This document shows, one piece after another, positions 22,870 to 43,900 of a stretch of 64,000 nucleotides of DNA. Source of the stretch: Synaphobranchus kaupii (Eukaryota > Chordata > Actinopteri > Anguilliformes > Synaphobranchidae). The stretch spans positions 67,985,758 to 68,049,757 of the forward strand of contig CM056383.1 of the NCBI GenBank assembly GCA_029718625.1, given 5' to 3'. Position numbers and translations under genes: made by a program. Position 1 is the stretch's first letter, and every line of letters begins with the position of its first letter. The notes under the pieces were generated by a model. The model did no database searches. It was not told the origin of the DNA and was given only the letters and a program-made list of their open reading frames with translations.

Positions 22870-23077
22870 CCAGTGTCGGCCAGAGGCAGATGGGCTCCCC
22901 CCTCTGAGTCAGGGTCTGCTCAAGGTTTCTTCCTTTTACCAGCCAGGGAGTTTTTCCGTGCCACTGTCAGGGTTCAGGCCCGGATCTCTGTAAAGCTGCT
23001 TTGTGACAACGGCCTTTGAAAAAAACTATAAAACTAGCACTATAAAATAAAATTGAATTGAACTGAACTGAATTGAT
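22870..23077 (+). mobile_element. LINE 3' end with TTGAA-type tail
   Basis: The blocks TGGGCTCCCCCCTCTGAGTC, CTCAAGGTTTCTTCC, AGGGAGTTTTTCC, CTGTAAAGCTGCTTTGTGAC, ACTATAAAATAAAATTGAAT and a (TTGAA/CTGAA)n end are the well-known 3' terminus of an abundant teleost LINE family. Only the 3' end is present, typical of 5' truncation. The exact clade (CR1/L2/Rex-like) is not resolved from this tail. Confidence 0.7.
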
Positions 23078-27200
<4,123 letters not shown>

Positions 27201-27380
27201 GCCGCTGATCCCAGCTGACCCTATGGAGAAGGCCACTGGTAACGAAGCGCCACTGACCCCAGGTCAGCCTGTGGGGACCAGGGCATGAAATGTCACTCAT
27301 CCAGTCTTAGAATGCTAGAGATCAGCACTAAAAATACCACTGATCCCTGGTCAGCCTTTGGAGACTAGCATAAATATCAG
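27201..27380. repeat. Degenerate tandem repeat, about 3 copies
   Basis: Related strings recur: GCCGCTGATCCCAGCTGACC (27201), GCCACTGACCCCAGGTCAGC (about 27249) and ACCACTGATCCCTGGTCAGC (about 27337), each followed by T-TGGAGA/GGGGA and a G-CAT- string. Spacing is irregular, so this is an old, decayed array. Confidence 0.5.
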
Positions 27381-27520
27381 CATTCCGTGTTTTATGGCTT
27401 AGAAGCTTTCATGCGGATGTCTATGTGTTTTTTTTTGACATTGTGAATATAATTTGCAATAAATTAATCACTGAATTAAGCGCAATGATAGAAAACAAGG
27501 TAAAGAAAAGCACAAATAGG

Positions 27521-28295
27521 CCCCTTATGGAAAAAGAATATACTGCAGTATATTGTAAATATATCAAAATTATCATCACAATATATTTTTTTATTATTTT
27601 TATTACCATGTACTAGTCTAATTTATTTATCTTTAAGCTTATTTATCTTTTTAAAGCTGTTTTATCTTTTATTTATTTTATTATTATTATTATTATTTTA
27701 TTTTATTTCTTTTCTTTCTTTTATTCTGTATAGTGGGGTGAAAGAAGAGGCCAGTAGGGCACTCAACTTAAAAGTTTGACTAGGGACCGACGGGTTCGTC
27801 ACTCTGCAGAGTGATTCAAACTGTGGAGGCTGTATGCTGCTCCCACCCATGGGCAAATATACCTCGAAGGAGGGACAAAAGTCCTGCAGCGGAGCTGGCA
27901 GGTATATTATCACCCAGAGAGAGAGGCTGTACGGTGCGTAGCAGATGGCAGGTAGCAGGCTGTTTGTGGTAGGAGTGTTTGTTGGGGAGACACCAGTGTA
28001 CAGAGAGACATCAGTGTACAGACACACCAGTGTACAGAAACCGGGGCTATCTATTCATGCACTATAGCCTTTTATCTGTTTTTTTTTCTTATTTCCTTTT
28101 ATATTGTCTTGTAAATGTTCTATTGTCTTTTATGTCTATTTTTCTTCTATTGCTTTTGTTCTGTATTTTGTTTTTTTATTGTTGTGAAGCACTTTGGGCT
28201 GCATTTTATGTATGAAAGGTGCTATACAAATAAAGTTTATTATTATTATTATTATTATTTAAAGTATACTGCAGTATATTACATTTCCATAAGGG
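27521..28295. mobile_element. Inverted-repeat element with palindromic arms, carrying an insert
   Basis: The left arm (27521-27556) reads CCCCTTATGGAAAAAGAATA then TACTGCAGTATATTG. The reverse complement of the right arm (28262-28295) reads CCCTTATGGAAATGTAATAT then ACTGCAGTATACTTT. Each arm also contains a perfect palindrome, TATACTGCAGTATA. This is the architecture of a small hairpin DNA transposon. Inside, the segment from about 27670 to 28258 ends in a LINE/SINE-type tail, so the arms were probably brought apart by a retroelement insertion. No clear target duplication is visible outside the arms. Confidence 0.55.
28160..28260 (+). mobile_element. Retroelement 3' tail inside the palindromic element
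   Basis: GTGAAGCACTTTGGGCTGC and AGGTGCTATACAAATAAAG followed by (TTA)n is the typical 3' end of fish LINE/SINE copies with a GCTTTG...CTATA-AAATAAA tail; the 5S-SINE at 5521-6082 has a related tail. The body probably extends upstream to about 27670, with ACACCAGTGTACAGA repeated three times at 27990-28040. Confidence 0.5.
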
Positions 28296-28871
28296 TTATC
28301 TTTACCCAAAATGGGAGAATTAATAACAATAAAAGATGCTACAACTACAGTATTCGACTATGAATGATAATCACTGGTAGGGTCACATAGCACATTCTTG
28401 AATGCAAGCAATATACGAGTGACAGTTTCAATACAATTACAATGAATTAAAAACAACATATCATAATAATCACATTCTGAACCTGGGCACACTGTACGTA
28501 CGACATCATTTCTTACATCTGTATAATGTTTTGGGACTGCTGTACAAAACAAACCAAGAAAAAAGAAAAGTGTTAAAACCGGTGTGTACCTTTTACAGTG
28601 TGTAAGTGCATTTTCTGGCAGGGACAGATGGTACCTTAAACATGAAATATAGCTATTCCTCCCAAAAGGTTCGACACAGAGGATTAATCAGTAGGTTCAG
28701 AGTTCCACACCCTTGGCCGTCCTGCAGGTGGTGTCAATTGGCTTGCATCTGGGAATTTGACAGATTCCAGGCGGCGCTCCCGAGTATTCCCCACCTCCGG
28801 CATGTAAGACCTGCTGTGCGTCCTCTAAAGGAAAGCACTGTGAAGCTCCAGGGACTCTGCAGCCTTGTGTG

Positions 28872-28902
<31 letters not shown>

Positions 28903-29673
28903 ATGTGTGTTTTGTGCTCTGTCAGTGCAGGCAAGAACAAGACTGATCAATATTTTTCTTCATTGCAAACTTCAAGAGGCAATGTTCCGCCAAAAGAAGG
29001 CTTCAGACATTTTTTTTCTTCTTTTCTTTCTTTTTTTTTTCCAATGGAATTTCTTGGACACAAATAAAAAGGGCTTGAATCAGACGGAATGGATTGTGTA
29101 CGGTCCGGCACGTTGCGTCAGCAGTAGCCTTGCCGAATCCCCGGGGGGAATCTACATAGGAGCAGACCCATCTTCAAAAAAAATTAAAAATAAAAAAATT
29201 CAATCAATGAGTGCAGTGAGGGAGAGAGAGGGGTCGGGCGAAGCACAAAGAGGATTGCTGATAATTCCAGCCTTAGCTGGAATGGGAGCATTAATACCAG
29301 AAAATTAAGCAATTAATACAGTATTCAGTTATTAATTATAATCACTGTCATATGTTTACATAGCACACTCTTGAATGTAATATTCAAATGGAACCAGTAA
29401 AAAGTACAAGTAAACACACAAATAAATAAATAAACATTTGTAAGGAAATTTCTTGTGAGATTATTGAAATGTATCTCCTGAAAAAGTTCTAACTGAACTT
29501 ATTGGCTAACTGTCAGGCATTTGGAAACTTAATTAACTTTATATTTAAACTGACCAATTTGTTCATGTTACAAGAGTAATGGGCTGTCAACCTTTGGCCC
29601 ACAATGTTATTGTTAGAATCATAATAAGCAATACTGTAGATTAGCAACATGCTGTTCTCAATTAGGCTGGTTG
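28296..29673. other. Unassigned; (GTGC)n at 28868-28910
   Basis: No gene identified. A GTGC tetranucleotide tract lies at 28868-28910 and T-rich runs at 29010-29040. The 153- and 147-codon frames overlap these low-complexity tracts and are not convincing. Confidence 0.4.
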
Positions 29674-29890
29674 CTACATTACATTACATTACATTACAGG
29701 CATTTAGCAGACGCTCTTATCCAGAGCGACTTACACAACTTTTTAGCATTTTTTACATATTATCTATTTATACAGCTGGATATATACTGAAGCAATTCAG
29801 GTTAAGTACCTTGCTCAAGGGTACAACGGCAGTGTCCTACCTGGGAATCAAACCTGCAACCTTTCAGTTACAAGCCCAGTGACCTCCGAT
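29674..29890 (-). mobile_element. tRNA-derived SINE with L2/UnaL2-type tail
   Basis: On the minus strand: GGGCTTGTAACTGAAAGGTT, GCAGGTTTGATTCCCAGGT (B-box region), GGACACTGCCGTTGTACCC, TTGAGCAAGGTACTTAACC, then CGCTCTGGATAAGAGCGTCT, GCTAAATGCCTGTAATGTAA with TGTAA repeats. The 5' end is truncated within the tRNA head. The 3' stem-loop and TGTAA repeats match the tail described for the eel LINE UnaL2 and its SINEs. A second copy lies at 62450-62646. Confidence 0.8.
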
Positions 29891-30966
29891 AGTTTTTTTC
29901 TTTTCTTGTGCTATACTTTGGATGTGGGACGGTGTAAAGCCTGAGGCAGTGCCCATGTGATTAATTTCGACTTTAGAGACATAAAAAATGACACCAAGTC
30001 CAAACTTTGGTTTTGTTTGCACATTTGCTCTGTATATTCCTGCATTAGGACAATAGCTCTCAGTTTAATATTGAATCATAAAGTATAGGTAATATTCTTT
30101 CAATATGGCAAGCCTTGATTGCTGACTTTTAATTTCTTGTGTCTACAAAAGATAAACCTTCTCAATCAATTCCAATTAGCAACCAAACTAAATTAATATT
30201 TACAACATTATCAGTTGAAACTCTACACATGTTTAACAATAAAAATATATTTCCTAATGAACTGCTGTAGGCTCTTGCATGAAGGAATACAAGCTATGTG
30301 CATTGAGTAGAATTTGTTTCTATAATAATACAAACGAATACAAGGTTATGTTATTTTATGCAAATATCTGCCTGTAGTACAGGAGAGGTGAACTAATTCC
30401 CTCAGAGATGTTAAATCTGTTATGATATAAGGTATGTCCATTCCCCTGGGTATGGCAAAGAGCATCTGTAGATTTTTTATTCATATTATTATATTCTTTG
30501 CATTGTTGATTGATGGGTTTTTAAATACTGGCTGTGCAAGTGGACATTGTCCTGCAAAACTTAATAATTAAGACGTGAAAATGGATGTGTAGCATGACAC
30601 ATAACGAGCTCTTTTAAAATATGGTGGACGAAGTGCATTAACACTACCACCACGCTGGCAGTATTTATAAAACCGCTGCGGTTGGAATGTGTGGCGGGAC
30701 CATTAAAAATGAATGTAAATGGGCCTGTGGTGTCCTCCCTTCACACCATTGTCTGCCTACTGTGATTAAAAGCCATTTATCCACATAGCGCACTGTCCTC
30801 TAACGACCTGCTGAAGGAGCCATTTATAATCAGCCCACCCACAATGCAATGGGGAACCTTCCAGACTGGCTCTCCATCCCTCTGTACTTCAGTTAGACAT
30901 CATTCATCGGCTGCATTTCCACACATCCATTATCCTGTGCACTCTAAACACCATTAGTTGGTGACA

Positions 30967-30969
<3 letters not shown>
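29891..30969. other. Unassigned; candidate conserved non-coding block at 30.6-30.9 kb
   Basis: No gene seen. The interval 30600-30900 is of even composition, free of visible repeats and contains several homeodomain-type TTTATAA/TTAAAA cores, as regulatory elements often do; conservation is untested. Confidence 0.3.
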
Positions 30970-31024
<55 letters not shown>

Positions 31025-31050
31025 CGTATATGTGTGTGTGTGTGTGTGTG
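30970..31050. repeat. (AT)n followed by (GT)n microsatellite
   Basis: An AT run of about 49 bp is followed by a short spacer and GTGTGTGTGTGTGTGTG at about 31031-31050. Confidence 0.95.
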
Positions 31051-35749
<4,699 letters not shown>

Positions 35750-35814
35750 TTTACCAGGTGAATCCCATTGAGATACCCATCTCTTTTTCAAGTGAGCCCT
35801 GGAGAAGTGACAAC
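35750..35814 (+). repeat. Repeat head next to the 62-bp array
   Basis: CCATTGAGATACCCATCTCT and TTTTCAAGTGAGCCCTGG resemble a sequence I know to precede A/C-rich tandem arrays in many teleost genomes. It ends where the 62-bp units begin, so it is probably the conserved edge of that repeat family. Confidence 0.4.
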
Positions 35815-36164
35815 AAATTACAACAAACACAAGGCAACATCAACAAAACCACAAATTATATATTTCAGCATTAAACACCATACACAAGGCAACAACAATA
35901 AAACCACAAATTATACATTATACATTACAACATAAAACACCATACACAAGGCAACAACAACAAATCCACAAAGTATACATTATATATTTCAGCATTAAAC
36001 ACCATACACAAGGCAACATCAACATTATACATTTCAGCATTAAACACCATACACAAGGCAACATCAATAAAACCACAAATTATACATTATACATTTCAGC
36101 ATTAAACACCATACACAAGGCAACATCAATAAAACCACAAATTATACATTATACATTTCAGCAT
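35815..36164 (+). repeat. 62-bp minisatellite, left part
   Basis: Units of the type CATTAAACACCATACACAAG, GCAACATCAATAAAACCACA, AATTATACATTATACATTTC recur with variants (AACATAAAACACC, CAACAACAAATCC). About six units precede the insertion; the last breaks off in the middle of CAGCAT|TAAACACC. Confidence 0.9.
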
Positions 36165-38224
36165 TGTAAGAGGGGAATCAAAGTGAGATGCAGGAAAGGC
36201 TGCCATTTGTGAGGAGCTCGAGAACGGTGCTCGTCATAAACTTCAAAGGACCAGAGGGCCTTGTAATGAAACAATATAACTCTGACTTCCTTTGGGTTTT
36301 CATCCCATTTGTTCTCAAGGATGTCCTCACCTGGGAAAGGACTGTGATAAGAGAAAACTGGACTATGTCATGGGTGTGAATGTGTGTTTAGTGGCATTTA
36401 TGGCACAGGGGTCGTGGCGCAAGGAATGTCCTACCCGACCATCTGTGACCTTTTCCACTTTGATCCTTCGAGCCTCACACGTGACTACGGACAATACCAC
36501 AGTGCCCTCATGTCGGCACCTCTATCATTGCACCCCCCTTCTCTCCTGGATTAAGACTCAGTTTAAATGGTCAACAGACCCGGTACAACTTACAAACATT
36601 GCACATGTGATTCTTATATTGTTACATTATGTCTTATGTAGTAGTAACAGGAATTGCATGTAAAATGGTTCATCAGAAGGGAATTTTCATGACAACTGCA
36701 ACATAATAATATTGAATCTGTTAATAATAATCATAATGGTAAGCTGTTTGGTATGGATGTAATCCAGTAAAATCAAGGAATCAAATGAGATACATTTCAT
36801 ACCAAATGGAGTTTAGTAAAACATAGTTTCAATAACTCAGGAAAAACTAATACTGGAATGTCCTCTCTGGTAATCAACTCCTTTTCCCTTCACCCTACTC
36901 AGCAACGGTGGGGGTCTAGATTCCCGATTCGACCACACCTCCAGGTTAATTTATGGCACTGCCGCCTGGTTCAAACACGGGATTTGGCTTAAAAGAAAGG
37001 GAGACAAACCTATCTGGGAGAATCGTAACTGATCTCCCACACCGTGCAGATTATGTATGTATGTGTGTGTGTGTGTGTGTGTGTTTGGAGAATCGTAACC
37101 GATCTCCCACACCGTGCAGACTCCGTGCATACTCTATGTTTTTGGGTAAGGAATATCGCAGGGATTTCCTACACTGTGCAGATTCTGTGTGTGTGTGTAG
37201 CTGAAGCAGGCCGGGTAAGATATTTACTCTGTGTTTTCTTTTCTTCATTTCTGTATTTGGTAATTAACATAATTCTAAGATAATGACCTACCTGCCTGTG
37301 AATAAATTCTTCTTATTTTAACTTGCGTGGTCTCCATGACTCTAATCCATTTTTATACCTTTTTCAGCCTAAGTTACGACTGAATACTCAGGGGAACAAT
37401 TCTGACCAATAACCAACTGATCAGTGGCGTGGTACATTATGTGGAGTTCCCAAGTCGGGTAGGCGGCTGAGGTCTGCCAGTAACAGGATCGGTAATGCAC
37501 GGCTCTGGGAATTTGACGTGAAGAGAGCCCATGGACGTTATACGTCGGTTCTTGTCAAATTAGCCTTAAGGAGCCCTCTGAGTGCACGCTGACCTAGGCT
37601 CGCAACTATCTATGTAAAATATAATACAAGTATTGTGTCGGCCAGACCCCCAACCTCTGTGTTCTCCACCGAACTGAGATTCGGCAATAGTGCTAATCCC
37701 GGGAGCATATATTGAGTAATGGTGGCACACAAGGAAGAGTCGAGTGTAACCACTCTGAGCTTCACGCATGATTAAAGTAAAATTCTAAATTATAATTTAA
37801 TATAAAGTTAGATAATTATAGTAAACCAATTGTAACTATTACGCTTACTGTTTGTGATCATAGATATATTCGATGTGTTGTTCAGCTCCTGTGTGAGTGT
37901 TCTAATGCTCCCATTAGAATATTGACATTTGGACAGCAGGTCGGATATGTCTGTGATGACAACATGGCCCCGTTTACGAACGGAGAATAATAAGAATCAT
38001 ACTGATCCGTTTCAGGCCTGTCTTAAGCGGGATATGGAGCAGCGCATTCATATCTGACTCGTGGCGACGGACCCAATATATTCTTAAATGTACTTGTAAT
38101 CTATTCATGACCGGAGGATAAATCACTAAACTCTTTTTATTTACATCACAACAGCAGAGGAAAAACATATTTGCTCCTTCCCCTCCAGCTATTCCCTCAT
38201 TGGTCTAGCTGTGCGGGTTCTACA
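36165..38224. mobile_element. LTR-like insertion, 2,060 bp, splitting the minisatellite
   Basis: The segment starts TGTAAGAGGGG and ends GGGTTCTACA, so it has TGTA...TACA termini as LTRs do. GCAT stands directly before it (36161-36164) and directly after it (38225-38228), and removing segment plus one GCAT restores a normal minisatellite unit. No internal coding region or second LTR is visible, so it is most likely a solo LTR. AATAAA at 37301 suggests plus orientation. An internal imperfect repeat (GAGAATCGTAACTGATCTCC, CACACCGTGCAGA) of about 3 copies lies at 37015-37200 with TG-rich runs. The nature as an LTR is an inference from termini and duplication. Confidence 0.6.
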
Positions 38225-38930
38225 GCATTAAACACCATACACAAGGCAACATCAATAAAACCACAAATTATACATTATACATTACAACATAAAGCACTAT
38301 ACACAAAGCAACATCAATAAAACCACAAATTATACATTTCAGCATTAAACAGCATACATAAGGCAACAACAATAAAACCACAAATTATACATTATACATT
38401 ACAACATAAAACACCATACACAAGGCAACAACAACAAATCCACAAATTATACATTATACATTACAACATAAAACACCATACACAAGGCAACAACAACAAA
38501 TCCACAAAGTATACATTATACATTTCAGCATTAAACACCATACACAAGGCAACATCAATAAAACCACAAATTATACATTATACATTACAACATAAAGCAC
38601 TATACACAAAGCAACATCAATAAAACCACAAATTATACATTTCAGCATTAAACAGCATACATAAGGCAACATCAATAAAACCACAAATTATACATTTCAG
38701 CATTAAACAGCATACATAAGGCAACATCAATAAAACCACAAATTATACATTGTACATTTCAGCATTAAACACTATACACAAAGCAACATCAATAAAACCA
38801 CAAATTATACATTTCAGCATTAAACAGCATACATAAGGCAACATCAATAAAACCACAAATTATACATTTCAGCATTAAACACCATACATAAGGCAACATC
38901 AATAAAACCACAAATACACATTAAGATAAA
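38225..38930 (+). repeat. 62-bp minisatellite, right part
   Basis: The array resumes exactly where the left part broke off and continues for about a dozen units of 51-62 bp. The two lengths differ by presence or absence of an ATTATAC block. It ends after CACAAATACACATTAAGATA. Confidence 0.9.
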
Positions 38931-41799
38931 ACAATAACAAACATAAGTTAACAAACAAAACAAAATAGAAACAACTATCATCATGAAAGCGCTACCACAA
39001 AACTTATACAGTAGCCTATACGTTTGGTTTTAGATTATGATATTTCTATGGTTTATGTTTATGTTATGGCCTCACGGCTTGATATGGACGCAAACCATAT
39101 ACGTATATTCAGAATTAGTCATTTCGTTCTGAGCTAGCATAAAGAACATGCGCTAGAGTTTTCGAGATGCTGCATCTATACTCATTGATCTGGGAATGTT
39201 GTAAGGCGGGTCTGCCAATCTACTTTTTTCACCCCGTAATGTTTCCTTTACAAACAAACTCACAATTTAACGTGCGTAATATTTTTGCATTCCAATAAAT
39301 TTCAGATTAACCAAAAAAAAAAAAAAGAAAAGTGGATGGACAAACACTACAGACACAGTCGCTGTGACAAAGTGCCTCCACATCACTAGCCTCTAATAGA
39401 TCACTCGTGATTTCTGCAAATCTCTTTTGTGCTAACCTTTTAACGTTGACAGATACTCCACCACTCAGAATCTGCTGCACTTAGGCCTAGGACAATGCAC
39501 TTAGTCCCCCTCCCCCTTGCTATCCTGAATGAAATTGCCACAAGACCATCGTATGCTTAGCTTACCACAGAACATCCCGCAACCACCGCTTCCTGAGCCG
39601 CAAGGCATGTACATTCCCCACAGTGTAGCCTACTGCAGCAGGTGGAATGCAGATCAGAGACGTGTTGCACAATTTCATCGACTATTTAACCATAAATAGA
39701 AACCCACTGCTTTGGTGGCTGGTGAATGGGTATGGGCAGGGTTTGAAATTAAACACCCACCCACCCACCAGCCAAACGCGGGTAAAACTTTGATTGTGGC
39801 TGGTAATATTTTCTACTCTAGCAGCCACTTTGGCAGGTTGTGTTATATTGTAAAAGGTAATGTGGCTGGTAAAGTGTTGAAAATGGGTGGTGATTTTTTT
39901 ATTTATCCATAAGGCGCTCTGGTCAGTGGATAAAAAAGTTACTTTCCTGTATGGGTCACTAATGCAGCAGTGGCCACAGAACCTTGGCTAACACGTTTAC
40001 TCTTCTTCTCTCTGCTGTTTACCAGCAGAGACTGGCGGCCATTTTGTTTAAGAACTTGCATAACTAACCTACCTAGCGCAAGCAGCATTACCAGAGTGAC
40101 TACTCCAGGCTGAGATGGATAAAAACCTGTCACTTCCCTTGTGTATGACTGTTTGAATGTGACCCATGGTAATCATTGCCAGTTTGATCCTGAGTCTGTT
40201 ATTAATTGACTATGACCATTGTATTGTGCAATGTGCCAGACTATATTCTTCAAAAAAAAAATAAAAGGAAAAAATGATATCTGAGTGCTAAAACACCAAG
40301 CCGACAAAATATGCCTAAATGAATAGCTGCTTTTAAAGTTAATACAATTGGAACCAGCTGAAAATTAGTTGACATCTTGCCAATTGTATGATTCACAATT
40401 AACCTCGTTGCTCTTTATTTCTGGGTATGCTACGGGTGCATTTTTAAAATAAAATAATGAAATGTGACAAATATGTGTTTTAAAATGAAAAGCTTTTGAA
40501 CTGCTCTAATTTAGCTGCTCGGAGGAATAATGTTTGTGGTTTTCCGGCTTCACACAAATCAAACTGAATCACCTGCTCAAGACTAAATAGAGGTTATCGT
40601 TTCTCAGACAGTTAGATTAGGCCCCTGTGGCACAAGCTCAGGGCCATAGAAATAACTATGGGCAAGACACATTTCCCATTTCCTCTGGCAAGGGAACAAA
40701 TGACCTTCTGGGGCAGCCATTTTGAAGAAAAAATAAATAAAAATGCTACATGTCAACATTTGTTTTGCACAAGGACAGAAATGGCACTTTGTGCCAAGCA
40801 AGGGCAGTAGTTTCAAGCAGGAAAATTGATTGTAGCACTCAAGCAAGTATGACCTTCGGTAAACAGATCTTCCTGCTACAACAGATTTTCCGTAACTTCA
40901 GTACTCAAACACTACTCATACACTACTCATACACTACCCACCCACCAATAGACGATAACAAAGGCAATACCATCAATGCTTGTTTTACATTAAAGGGGCA
41001 GTTCACCCAAAAATGAAATTAAGATATGTTTCTATATACCTGGAGTGCTATCTATGCATCAAGGTAGTTTTGCTGAGATTTCACTAGTTTTATAGATATA
41101 GATTTATATTTTAGATTTTATATATTTAGTTTTATAGATATCCGCTGTAGCTCACCTTGATATCGCCCTGATATAACGGACCTTAACGGGTCCAAAGTTT
41201 GTGGTGCTCAAAAATGGAGGGTGCTTGAAAAAATCAACAGTAACGTCTCTTTCCAAATATAATGACACGGTTACCCAAGAACATCCACAGTTTAAAAAAA
41301 AAAAACTACTTTCTACCGAAGGACGACAACTGTGTATATTCGCAACCAAAGCACACCGGTATTCTAGGGAGCACTGCGTTGACATAAAGCCTCTTTAAAT
41401 TGTTATGCTATATGTTAGAATATGCTAGCGGCATGCATTAATTTTCAATGTTCATTATGGATGTTATAAGAAAGTTGCACACTCTGTTGTGTTTGTTTTT
41501 ATGACTTAGCCTACTTCAGTAAGGTTTCAGCGTAGGTAAAAAAAAAAAAGAGTAATAACGCGGCACCTGGTTAATCGCGGCTCTTCTCACATCTGTAGGT
41601 TTACGGTGCCGCCTACTGATGCTCAGCACATTTAGATGGCAGGCGCTTCCATTTTGATTGCCATTGTAACGTGATATGGGCATACGATTGAGACTCTTCT
41701 CTCCCAAAGTAAATTCATCCGAATCTGAATGAATGACAGGCCAGGATTCTTAGAGTCAATAAGGCAAGTTTGCATTTGGGAAAATGTCTTGTCTGTCTT
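38931..41799. other. Unassigned; possible hAT fragment at 39.73-39.90 kb
   Basis: No gene seen. At about 39737 the sequence CAGGGTTTGAAATTAAACAC, followed by CCGCCAAACGCGGGT-like DNA and GTGGCTGGTAA repeats, resembles a hAT-type element start, but no right end was found. CACTACTCATA repeats lie near 40910-40935. Confidence 0.35.
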
Positions 41800-41897
41800 G
41801 CCTGTTCTGTAGTGATCTTGATGACGTCTCTGTATGCACTTATTGTACGTCGCTTTGGATAAAAGCATCTGCTAAATGAATGTAATGTAATGTAATA
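41800..41897 (+). mobile_element. L2-type LINE 3' tail
   Basis: GTACGTCGCTTTGGATAAAA, GCATCTGCTAAATGAATGTA and TGTAA repeats form the stem-loop and 3' repeats of the L2/UnaL2 LINE group. Only the extreme 3' end is clear; a decayed body may extend upstream towards 41640. It shares its tail with the SINEs at 29674-29890 and 62450-62646. Confidence 0.75.
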
Positions 41898-43900
41898 TGG
41901 GAAAGTACCCAGAATAGATAGTACACAGAGATAAAAAAAAAGAAAGAAAGTTGCCTATTTGCTTATGTTTTATACAGCTACCGATCCTTGGGTCAAAATG
42001 ACCCCACACAACACCTCTGTATACAAAGTCGGCACAGGACTTTTGAAAACAGCACGATGTTCACTGCATGTCTTTTTCTATTTAATCCTACCAAATTAGT
42101 AAAAGTCATACAAGACAAGGTTAACTGGCTTTCAATTTGACCCCAAACATAATGGGAAGGTAAAGCGCCATCATTAGTTGCCACATCTTCAGAGTTGTTC
42201 ACAAAAAATGCAATGAAAATGAATTAACATAATTCATAAATCTGTACAGAATTAAACCTTAACAGATTAAACTTCAATTCTGTAAAGAATAAAGTTTAAC
42301 AGAATAAACTTCATACAAATGAACAGAGATTGAAAACTGAGTGAGGCTCAGACAAAAGAGATGTCAAATTGGACAGGGAAAGAGGTGATCAGAGCTTCAG
42401 TGCTGACAAGGGGAGACTTTCTACCCTAAAATTATTTAATAATTTACTGATTTCAACTTTCTTTTCTTTATTTTTTTATTGTAGAAATGGCCTAATTTAC
42501 CCGTTCCTCAAATGATGCTAAGTCTGTATCTATCCAGTGTTTTAGAATGACTTTTTCTGTTATGATTGATATGACTAAAAAAATGTTTTTGGGTTGGAGC
42601 GATGTTGCAGTTTGGGTAAGTCTCCGATTATATTATGTGTCTAGGAAAACGGCACTGCTATTTTGAGTTATCTTTGTTGTTTTCCACAATTGTTGACTGT
42701 CATTGCATTCCCATAACATGTGTAGTAGTGAGCCTTTGTGAGTTTTGCATTTTGGACAGATGCCATCCGTGTGTAGATTCATTTTTTGCTATTTTTCTGG
42801 AGAGCAGCAAAGCCTGTTGGGTACTTTAGACTGGAGGCGTTTATTGTTGGTTGATCTGAATGGTTGTCTCACAGTTTTCCAGGCGTTCGGCCAGTTGCGT
42901 CTATCTGGGGGGGTAATTCAGGCCCTCAGTCCGACGGTTGGCACAGTTGTTTGAATGAGACAGCGTGTTGAGAATGTTGTAGAATGTTGCGTTGAGAATG
43001 TTGGAGAAATTGTCAACACAAGTAGTATCTTGTTTTGTTCTGTTTTTTTTTGCCCTATGGTACCAGTAGTTCCTTATGAGCTTGCTCCATGAGTTTTTAA
43101 ATTATAATCATTCCCTTTAATTTAGCGTAGTTTAAGAATTCGTTCTGAGATGTTGAATGCAGGGTGACCAGCTCAGGGAATTAAATGAAAGCATTATTCT
43201 TAATTAGATCTTGTAGTTTCTGAAAGCCTTGAGCCTCCGTACTGGGCCAACTGAATGGTTTCTTGTTGATTTACTGATACTATGGCCTCTGACATGGTAG
43301 CCATTTTAATTTAGTCCGTTTATTGTTTATTGTATGTACTGTGGGATCACGCTTTCTTATCTCACGTTTATTAATGCTATCATATCATTAATGTTTTGTT
43401 TATTGTTTGCCCATTGGTGGATGGGTGGATTGATCAGTTTGTAGGTGAGTAACTTCAGTCAGTTCAATCAACAGTAATAATGCAATACTATTACTATCTA
43501 AACGTATATTGCCTGGAATGGGGGATGTTGTTTATGAATCTCAATACATCTCATTACATGGCATCCCACTTTTGCGCACCTGTAAACCATTTCACACTTT
43601 GCCAAAACTCAGCAACCACCAAATAAAATGGCAGTGCTCAATATGTTATCGGTCGCTAAAATGAGAGCACGTTGCCATTGAGCTAAAGAGAAAGGCTTTT
43701 TTTTTTTTCCCCCCGTGCAAAGTAACAGATTGCAAAAGCAGATGGAGAGAGGAGCTGTTCTTCCCAAGCATGGCTGTATACCCATGAATTTGCTGATGAT
43801 TGCTGCGCTTTGGACAACCACAAAGAACGACGCCGTGACCAATTAATCTGTATGGGAGCTGGACCCGGTTCAGGCCTCGCACCTGGGCTGCCCCATTGAA
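41898..43900. other. Unassigned DNA
   Basis: No gene or named repeat. TTAAACTTCAATTCTGTAAAG-like sequence is duplicated imperfectly at 42250-42310, and GAATGTTG is repeated at 42970-43010. Confidence 0.35.

Noticed and set aside
36165..38224. Complete retrovirus or retrotransposon
   Set aside because: No terminal direct repeat, gag or pol frame is visible; only LTR-like termini and a target duplication support a solo LTR.
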